A program made the position numbers and the translations under genes. A stretch of 64,000 nt of DNA from Mycoplana azooxidifex (GTDB lineage Bacteria > Pseudomonadota > Alphaproteobacteria > Rhizobiales > Rhizobiaceae): contig NZ_JACIEE010000008.1 of the NCBI RefSeq assembly GCF_014196765.1, positions 248,001-312,000 on the forward strand, given 5' to 3'. Within the stretch, counting starts at the first letter, position 1, and each line of letters begins with the position of its first letter. Below are positions 56,526 through 64,000 of the stretch, in pieces. Under the pieces are notes generated by a model. It ran no database searches. It saw nothing but the letters and a program-made list of their open reading frames with translations, and was not told the origin of the DNA.

Positions 56526-57497
56526 ATGATCCGTTCAGTGGTTCGCGGTTTCGGAACGTCGCTTCCGAAGCGGGTGCTCACCAATCGTGAGCTGGAGAGC
56601 ATGGTCGACACGTCCGACGAGTGGATCGTGCAGCGGACCGGCATCCGCCAGCGCTACATCGCCGGCGAAGGCGAGACCACGGCGTCGCTCGGCGAGGCGG
56701 CGGCGCGCGAGGCACTGGACAGGGCAGGGCTGACGCCCGCCGACATCGACGTGATCATCGTCGCCACCTCCACCCCGGACAACACCTTTCCGGCCACCGC
56801 CGTCAACATCCAGAACCGCCTCGGCATGCACCATGGCTTCGCCTTCGACGTCCAGGCGGTCTGTTCGGGTTTCGTCTACGGCGTGACGACGGCCGACGCC
56901 TATATCCGCGGCGGACTGGCGCGCCGGGTGCTGGTCATCGGCGCCGAGACCTTCTCGCGCATCCTCGACTGGACCGACCGCACGACCTGCGTGCTCTTCG
57001 GCGACGGTGCGGGCGCGATCGTGCTCGAGGCCCAGGAGGGCGAGGGGACGGTGGCCGACCGCGGCGTGCTGACGGCCCAGCTTCGCTCCGACGGCGCCCA
57101 TCTCGACAAGCTCTACGTGGATGGCGGGCCGTCCACCACCGGCACCGTCGGTCACCTGCGCATGGAGGGCCGCGAGGTCTTCAAGCATGCCGTCGGCATG
57201 ATCACCGACGTGATCGTAGCCGCCTTCGACGCCACCGGGCTGTCGATCGAAGACCTCGACTGGCTGGTCCCGCACCAGGCCAATCGCCGAATCATCGACG
57301 GTTCGGCCAAGAAGCTCGGCATTCCGCTCGAGAAGGTTGTCGTCACGGTCGACCTGCATGGAAACACGTCTGCCGCCTCCATCCCGCTGGCGCTGGCAAC
57401 CGCTGCCGCCGACGGCCGCATCAAGGAGGGCGACCTCGTGCTCCTGGAAGCGATGGGCGGCGGTTTCACCTGGGGCGCGGTTCTGCTTCGCTGGTAG
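56526..57497 (+). CDS. fabH: Beta-ketoacyl-ACP synthase III
   Basis: The 323-residue enzyme starts fatty acid elongation. Catalytic Cys113 lies in [12 protein letters not shown], His in [13 protein letters not shown] and Asn in [13 protein letters not shown]. It follows plsX in the same operon. A ribosome-binding AGGATAG stretch precedes the ATG. Confidence 0.97.
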   Translation: MIRSVVRGFGTSLPKRVLTNRELESMVDTSDEWIVQRTGIRQRYIAGEGETTASLGEAAAREALDRAGLTPADIDVIIVATSTPDNTFPATAVNIQNRLGMHHGFAFDVQAVCSGFVYGVTTADAYIRGGLARRVLVIGAETFSRILDWTDRTTCVLFGDGAGAIVLEAQEGEGTVADRGVLTAQLRSDGAHLDKLYVDGGPSTTGTVGHLRMEGREVFKHAVGMITDVIVAAFDATGLSIEDLDWLVPHQANRRIIDGSAKKLGIPLEKVVVTVDLHGNTSAASIPLALATAAADGRIKEGDLVLLEAMGGGFTWGAVLLRW

Positions 57498-57604
57498 GCG
57501 GAGGATGCCCGGCCCCCTACTTCAACGGTGCTTGACCGACAGGGGCAAGGGCAATACTCTTGCCCGATAACCGAGCGCTTTCAATAAGAAAACGGTGGGA
57601 GAAG

Positions 57605-57943
57605 ATGAGCGGCAAAACCGTGACACGCGCAGATTTGGCCGAATCCGTTTTTCGGAAGGTCGGTCTTTCCAGAACAGAATCGGCGGAACTCGTCGAAACC
57701 GTGATCGATGAAATCTGCAATGCCATCGTCCGTGGCGAAAGCGTGAAGCTGTCATCCTTCGCGACTTTCCAGGTCCGCGACAAGAACGAGCGCATCGGCC
57801 GCAACCCGAAGACGGGGGAGGAAGTGCCGATCTCGCCGCGTCGCGTCATGACGTTCAAGGCCTCCAACGTGCTCAAGCAGCGCGTTCTCAAGGCCCACAC
57901 CGCCCGCAAGACCAGGCAGAAGGTGCAGGCGCCGGCGTCCTGA
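57605..57943 (+). CDS. ihfA: Integration host factor subunit alpha
   Basis: The 112-residue HU/IHF-fold protein starts [20 protein letters not shown] and has [20 protein letters not shown], then [20 protein letters not shown], the DNA-bending arm with its Pro. IHF bends DNA with the beta subunit. GGGAGA precedes ATG 57605. The position between fabH and a MerR gene is standard in Rhizobiales. Confidence 0.96.
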   Translation: MSGKTVTRADLAESVFRKVGLSRTESAELVETVIDEICNAIVRGESVKLSSFATFQVRDKNERIGRNPKTGEEVPISPRRVMTFKASNVLKQRVLKAHTARKTRQKVQAPAS

Positions 57944-58068
57944 TTGCGGATCGTCTTGGGACGGCCCCGATTCTCCGCTTGAAAAAAGTGTGACAACCCG
58001 CTGAAATGCAAAGACTCAGCCGGCCCGGCCGAACGTGAGTCGAAAACGCCTTTCGGTGAGGAGTATCG

Positions 58069-58599
58069 ATGGAGAAGAGCCCCGACGCCTTCCGCACCAT
58101 CAGCGAGGTCGCGGACGATCTCGACCTTCCGCAGCATGTCCTGCGCTTCTGGGAGACGCGGTTTTCGCAGATCAAGCCGATGAAGCGCGGCGGCGGGCGG
58201 CGCTACTACCGCCCCGACGACGTCGAGCTTCTGAAGGGCATCCGCCACCTGCTCTACGATCACGGCTACACGATCAAGGGCGTCCAGAAGCTCCTGAAGA
58301 ACAACGGCAACAAGTTCGTGGCGGCCATCGCCAGCGGCGACCTTGCCACCGTCGAGGCGCTGGCTGCCGCCAACCAGGACGAGCCGTCGGCGCCGAAGAC
58401 CGCAGACGACGACCAGATCGTTGGCCGCGCCAAGGCGCCGACCAGCCGGCGCTTCTTCTCCTTCGTCGGCGGCGGCAGCGAGGATGCGCCGGAAATCTCG
58501 ATCGGCAAGAGCAGCGTCGGCAAGGAGGATCGCGCCCTTCTCCAGGAAGCGCTCTATGACCTTCTGGAATGCAAGCGCCTGCTCGACCAGGTGAGATAG
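58069..58599 (+). CDS. MerR family transcriptional regulator
   Basis: The 176-residue protein has a MerR winged-helix domain at residues 9-75 ([60 protein letters not shown]). A variable C-terminal region with a helical end follows. No metal-binding Cys cluster is seen. In rhizobia this gene follows ihfA; the target is unknown. Confidence 0.92.
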   Translation: MEKSPDAFRTISEVADDLDLPQHVLRFWETRFSQIKPMKRGGGRRYYRPDDVELLKGIRHLLYDHGYTIKGVQKLLKNNGNKFVAAIASGDLATVEALAAANQDEPSAPKTADDDQIVGRAKAPTSRRFFSFVGGGSEDAPEISIGKSSVGKEDRALLQEALYDLLECKRLLDQVR

Positions 58600-58640
58600 G
58601 AGCCGCTCTCCCATCCGGCGGGCGGCACCTGGAAGCTCCT

Positions 58641-59204
58641 TCAGAGCTTGCGGCTCAGAAACGGCGAGCCGCCCAGCCCGAACCGCCAGGGAACGTCGAT
58701 CGCCTTGGTCAGTCCGATGCGGACGCCCGAGCCGACGATCGCAGGCGCCTTCGGGGGTTCGATCCGGAACGGCGGAAGGGTGACGGGCAGGCCGTCCAGC
58801 GCGTCCGTCACGCCGAGCGCCTGGCAGAGGCGTCCGGGACCGGCGCAGAGTAGCCGCACATTGTCCAGTCCGCGCCGCGCGCGCATCGCCTCGATCCCTG
58901 TCGTCGGCTCCAACGCACGGATCAGCACCGCGCTGCCGGGACGGCAGACCAGGTTCAGGCACCAGTGGATGCCGTAGGACCGATAGACATAGGCATGGGC
59001 GGGCGGGCCGAACATGGCCCGGTTGCGCGGGGTCTCTCCCCGGAAACTGTGGGAGGCGGGGTCGTCCGGCGCATAGGCTTCCGTCTCCACGATCACGCCG
59101 CCGACGCCGTCGATCGCAAGCTGCGCACCGATCAGTTCCGGCGCGACGGTCTGCGCGTCGCGATCGAAGAAGTCCTGCCAAACCGTCGCATCACCCTGAG
59201 CCAT
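58641..59204 (-). CDS. mpg: DNA-3-methyladenine glycosylase (Mpg/AAG)
   Basis: The 187-residue enzyme removes alkylated and deaminated purines from DNA. The motifs are VIVETEAYAPDDPASHSFRG with the catalytic Glu, GETPRNRAMFGPPAHAYVYR, and GIHWCLNLVCRPG. Length matches bacterial members. It lies downstream of a small gene on the same strand. Confidence 0.95.
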   Translation of the reverse strand: MAQGDATVWQDFFDRDAQTVAPELIGAQLAIDGVGGVIVETEAYAPDDPASHSFRGETPRNRAMFGPPAHAYVYRSYGIHWCLNLVCRPGSAVLIRALEPTTGIEAMRARRGLDNVRLLCAGPGRLCQALGVTDALDGLPVTLPPFRIEPPKAPAIVGSGVRIGLTKAIDVPWRFGLGGSPFLSRKL

Positions 59205-59261
59205 TCCCGCCTTGTGCCATCCCGCGGGCCGTGTCGCAACGGGATCGCGGACGCATCCGGC

Positions 59262-59477
59262 TCAGGCGTTGCCGGCCGGATGGCGGTCGTCCCGGGTCTC
59301 GCCCGCTTTCTCTTCGACATAGCCCCAGTTGCTGCTGGCGAATTCGCGTGCCGCGTCCTCTGCCGTCTGCAGGGTCGGAAGATCGTGCAGGACCTTGCTG
59401 CGCTTGCCGCACTGGAGCAGGGCGGTCTTGCTGGCCGGATCGTAATGCACGTTCAATGGGGGTTGGGATGGGATCAT
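59262..59477 (-). CDS. Small conserved hypothetical protein (71 aa)
   Basis: ATG 59477 follows AGGCAGG. The protein reads MIPSQPPLNVHYDPASKTAL, then LPTLQTAEDAAREFASSNWG and YVEEKAGETRDD. It is soluble and mildly acidic. I do not recognise a family. Upstream of mpg on the same strand, 57 bases apart. Confidence 0.65.
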   Translation of the reverse strand: MIPSQPPLNVHYDPASKTALLQCGKRSKVLHDLPTLQTAEDAAREFASSNWGYVEEKAGETRDDRHPAGNA

Positions 59478-59656
59478 GACAACCTGCCTTTCCGTGGCAC
59501 GAAATGGCGGGCGAAGGGGAAAGTTCCGTCCCCCATCGCGAAATCCTCCGGGTTCCGCCTCGCCGAGGTCCGCCGCGCGGAACTTTCGCCCCGGTGCCGC
59601 GTTGCAGGCACGGCGTCAGCACGCCGGCCGGGTGCAGGGGACATCGGCAATGTCGG

Positions 59657-59686
59657 ACTGGCCCATGTCACACTGGCCCATGTCAC
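59657..59686 (+). repeat. Tandem 15-mer, two copies
   Basis: ACTGGCCCATGTCAC is repeated exactly twice, head to tail, before glgX. Likely a local slippage; no function is apparent. Confidence 0.6.
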
Positions 59687-59745
59687 ACCGGCGATGACCC
59701 GAGGGCAGATATCAAATCGAAGCGAACCAATGGGGCGGCACCACG

Positions 59746-61836
<2,091 letters not shown>

Positions 61837-61851
61837 AACGGGAGGCCCCCA

Positions 61852-62871
61852 ATGCTCGACCGCACGCTGCAGAAGATCGGGCTGACCTATGTCAGCGACA
61901 GCGAGCCGGGCATCCGGCGCGAGCGTCGCGGTCGCGGGTTCTGCTATCGCCTGCCGTGCGGCACGCTGCTGGACGATCCGGACGTCAAGAGGCGGATAGC
62001 AGCGCTCGGGCTGCCGCCGGCCTACCGCGACGTCTGGATCTGCATGCTGGAAAACGGCCACCTGCAGGCGACGGGGCTGGATGCGCGCGGGCGCAAGCAA
62101 TACCGCTACCACGGCGAATGGAAGGCGCTGCGCAGCGCCGACAAGTTCCAGCAGCTCGTTCCCTTCGCCATGGCCCTGCCGAAACTGCGCCGCACCCTGC
62201 GCCGGCATCTCGAAGGGTCGGTCGGCAGTCCCGACACGATCCTGGCGGGTCTCGTCACGCTGCTGGACGAGGAGCACCTGCGCGTCGGAAATTCCGCCTA
62301 TGCCGCCGAGAACCGCACCTATGGCGCCACGACGCTGCTCAAGCGGCATGTGAGGGTCGCCGAGGACTGCATCGAGCTGCGATTCACGGGCAAAGGCGGC
62401 AAGCGCGTGCGGCGCGTGTTGCGAAACCCCCGCCTGCATCGGATGCTGGAAGCCGTGGCCGACCTGCCGGGGCGGCAGCTGTTCGTCTGGATGGGAGAGG
62501 ATGGCGCCGTCCGGCCGATCGATTCGGGAAGGCTGAATGCCTATCTGGCCGAGCACATGGATCTTGCGGTCTCGGCCAAGACGTTTCGCACCTGGGCGGG
62601 CAGCCTCGCGGCGTTTGCCGAGGCGCGCCGGATGCTGGCGGCGGGCGAGCGTCCGACGATCCGCCGGATGAGCGAGGCGGCCGCCGCGATCCTGCACAAC
62701 ACGCCGGCGATCTGCCGCACGAGCTACATCCATCCCGACGTGCTCGGTCTTGCCCAACGCACCGCGCCGCTCAAGGCGGGCAACGGGGCGGCCGCCGCGC
62801 CGAAAGGTCTGAGAGCGGAAGAAAGCCGGCTGCTCGCCTTTCTGGCACGGCGGCCGCGCCGCAAAGGCTGA
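61852..62871 (+). CDS. DNA topoisomerase IB (poxvirus-like)
   Basis: The 339-residue enzyme relaxes supercoils through a 3'-phosphotyrosine. The catalytic Tyr292 is in CRTSYIHPDVL. Other active residues appear in YRYHGEWKALRS-like and FTGKGGKRVRRVL stretches, and in KTFRTWAGSLAAF. Bacterial TopIB is scattered among Rhizobiales and lies here 15 bases after glgX. Confidence 0.93.
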   Translation: MLDRTLQKIGLTYVSDSEPGIRRERRGRGFCYRLPCGTLLDDPDVKRRIAALGLPPAYRDVWICMLENGHLQATGLDARGRKQYRYHGEWKALRSADKFQQLVPFAMALPKLRRTLRRHLEGSVGSPDTILAGLVTLLDEEHLRVGNSAYAAENRTYGATTLLKRHVRVAEDCIELRFTGKGGKRVRRVLRNPRLHRMLEAVADLPGRQLFVWMGEDGAVRPIDSGRLNAYLAEHMDLAVSAKTFRTWAGSLAAFAEARRMLAAGERPTIRRMSEAAAAILHNTPAICRTSYIHPDVLGLAQRTAPLKAGNGAAAAPKGLRAEESRLLAFLARRPRRKG

Positions 62872-63115
62872 ACTGCAGCCCGGCCCGCGGCGCGTCCGCC
62901 CGCAAGGTCGATCCGGTCGCCTTCATCCCATGAAATTCAGGACCGGCGATCCTGTTCCCACCCTTTCGGCCAGCCACATCGCGGTCAGGCCGCTCCGGGA
63001 CAACGGCGGGCAGGGCCCCTGCGCTGATGACGGCAACGAATCTGCCGTTCCCCGTACCCCTCTCCGGAAGCAGGCGAAGACGCCGGCGGTACCCGTGCCG
63101 CCGGCATCGTCGCGT

Positions 63116-63526
63116 TTACTGCTGCGGCGCCGCCGGGGTCTGCTGCGTTCCGTCCGGCGTCGTGCTCTGGCTGTCGCCGCCCGTGGACGACGGCGGCCTG
63201 GGGTCGCTCTCCGTGGGCGCCGAACTGGCTGGGTCGCTCTGCGACGGGGCGCTGGTTGCGGGCGCATCGGGCGAGGGTGCCGGCGCCGGCTCGGTCACGG
63301 CGGGCTGGTCGGCAGTTCCCCCGCCAGTCTCCTCGACGTCGCCGTCCTGGGTCTCACCCCAGTATTCTGTCGCGGCCCAGACGACCGCCACAAGCGCCAG
63401 CGCGCAGGCGAGCACGATGGCCACCGGCCGGCCCAGCGGGCCTGGTCGGGTCGCGCCCGGGCCGACCTTGACCGGCGCCTCCGTCCTGTCCGGCTTTGCC
63501 GCATTGCTGCTTCGAGGCGCATCCAT
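63116..63526 (-). CDS. Single-span protein with Pro/Ser-rich tail
   Basis: The 136-residue protein starts at ATG 63526 after AAGGAG. A basic N-terminal part is followed by one membrane helix (VAIVLACALALVAVVWAATE) and a 75-residue tail rich in Pro, Ser, Thr and Asp with TSAPSQSDPASSAPTESDP repeats. The tail should be periplasmic and unstructured. Family unknown. It is coupled to the small upstream gene. Confidence 0.7.
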   Translation of the reverse strand: MDAPRSSNAAKPDRTEAPVKVGPGATRPGPLGRPVAIVLACALALVAVVWAATEYWGETQDGDVEETGGGTADQPAVTEPAPAPSPDAPATSAPSQSDPASSAPTESDPRPPSSTGGDSQSTTPDGTQQTPAAPQQ

Positions 63527-63541
63527 GGCGATCTCCTTCCG

Positions 63542-63718
63542 TTATCGTTCCTGTCGTTTTGGGAAACCGCATCGCTCGCGGAATTGTTCCGGCTGCACCG
63601 GGTCGGGCAGGTCGCCGTCGCCTGAATTTTCCGGCCGGTACCGCAGCTTTTGAATAGATTTCTCATCGAAGGGGAACAAGCCGCGGCGATCGACGTTCCA
63701 CGTCCGCGCAGCCGACAT
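63542..63718 (-). CDS. Small hypothetical protein upstream of the Pro/Ser-rich gene
   Basis: The 58-residue reading starts at ATG 63718 behind GGAGCGG (an upstream frame to 63778 is less likely). Sequence MSAARTWNVDRRGLFPFDEK, then SIQKLRYRPENSGDGDLPDP. Its TAA lies directly before the ribosome-binding site of the next gene, which supports coupling. No family recognised; could be spurious. Confidence 0.4.
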   Translation of the reverse strand: MSAARTWNVDRRGLFPFDEKSIQKLRYRPENSGDGDLPDPVQPEQFRERCGFPKRQER

Positions 63719-63820
63719 GGTCAGCCGCTCCGGGGCAGCAGTCATGGCCAACCGTCGCGGTATCGTCATGCGAATCATCTATGGGACGCACAGAAGCATG
63801 CAGGGCCAGGAGACACCGAA

Positions 63821-64000
63821 ATGAACAGCCCTTATCCTCGCTGGACCGATCCGGTCCGTGTTCATCTGCAATCCGGATTGACGCGCGAGTTTTCCTGCAT
63901 CTACGACGCGCTGGATTTCCTCGAAAATGAATGGCCGATCCGTGATGGCGCGCTCTATGAGCGGGCGATCCGCCAGTGCCGCGAGGCGCTTGCGCGGTCC
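63821..64000 (+). CDS. DUF982 domain protein, 3' end outside window
   Basis: ATG 63821 has AGGAG eight bases upstream. The visible 60 codons read MNSPYPRWTDPVRVHLQSGL, then TREFSCIYDALDFLENEWPI, then RDGALYERAIRQCREALARS. This is the DUF982 layout (W-x-x-PV, Ala-Leu-x-x-Leu-x-x-x-WP, and A-x-x-x-C-x-x-AL). DUF982 proteins are small, of unknown function, and multiply in Rhizobiaceae plasmids and chromosomes. The gene runs off the right edge. Confidence 0.8.
   Translation, partial: MNSPYPRWTDPVRVHLQSGLTREFSCIYDALDFLENEWPIRDGALYERAIRQCREALARS

Noticed and set aside
58735-58760. tRNA-like GGGGGTTCGATCCGG string
   Set aside because: It lies inside mpg coding sequence and no cloverleaf could be drawn around it.

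Overview
The window is a 64 kb piece of a GC-rich alphaproteobacterial chromosome. Gene content and order point to Rhizobiaceae (order Hyphomicrobiales). The best markers are the runs purM-purN, hdaA-ppk-ppx, hemB-DUF6163-ldtR...L,D-transpeptidase-glyA-nrdR-ribD-ribE...ribH-nusB, and bamE-CBP3-type chaperone-DUF177-plsX-fabH-ihfA-MerR, plus a final DUF982 gene. The genus cannot be fixed from sequence reading alone. No rRNA, tRNA, CRISPR array, prophage or complete insertion sequence was seen.

Layout. 0-7 kb: the end of an outer-membrane beta-barrel gene, a GIY-YIG gene flanked by inverted two-hairpin repeats, a GST, a secreted RNase T2 pair, rlmJ, a molybdopterin oxidoreductase coupled to a Nudix hydrolase. 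7-8.8 kb: a lower-GC phospholipase-D-like gene and a gene-free stretch, probably acquired. 8.8-16.5 kb: purine synthesis (purM-purN), an AI-2E-type permease, the replication regulator hdaA and polyphosphate metabolism (ppk, ppx). 16.5-25 kb: a BrnT/BrnA toxin-antitoxin pair, a phytase-like esterase, a dual-specificity phosphatase, a small RTX/M10-C protein, RNase D, a multicopper oxidase and an MFS transporter. 25-34 kb: aspS, a FUSC-like membrane protein, a chemoreceptor, a secreted hypothetical protein, parC. 34-39 kb: a Doc/AbrB toxin-antitoxin pair, an EamA transporter, the leucyl/arginyl transferase bpt, an RDD protein, hemB. 39-43 kb: the MarR regulator ldtR and its presumed target, an L,D-transpeptidase, separated by an opposite-strand pair of SGNH/GSCFA genes. 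43-54 kb: glyA-nrdR-ribD-ribE, then a Tat-exported Hint-domain protein, two head-to-head repeat elements and a cupin, then ribH-nusB-MFS-hppA. 54-59 kb: envelope and lipid genes (bamE, DUF177, plsX, fabH) with ihfA and a MerR regulator. 59-64 kb: mpg, glgX, a topoisomerase IB, small envelope-type proteins and the start of a DUF982 gene.

Most of the window is conserved core. The accessory signals sit at clear joints in that core. The strongest is a family of four two-hairpin elements with conserved architecture. Two copies, 48 of 51 bases identical, lie as inverted repeats around a low-GC GIY-YIG nuclease gene; two more lie head-to-head beside the Hint-domain gene that interrupts the riboflavin cluster. 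This could be a small nuclease-plus-palindrome mobile system comparable in logic to RAYT/REP, but that is inference. The second is the GSCFA/SGNH pair placed between ldtR and the L,D-transpeptidase.
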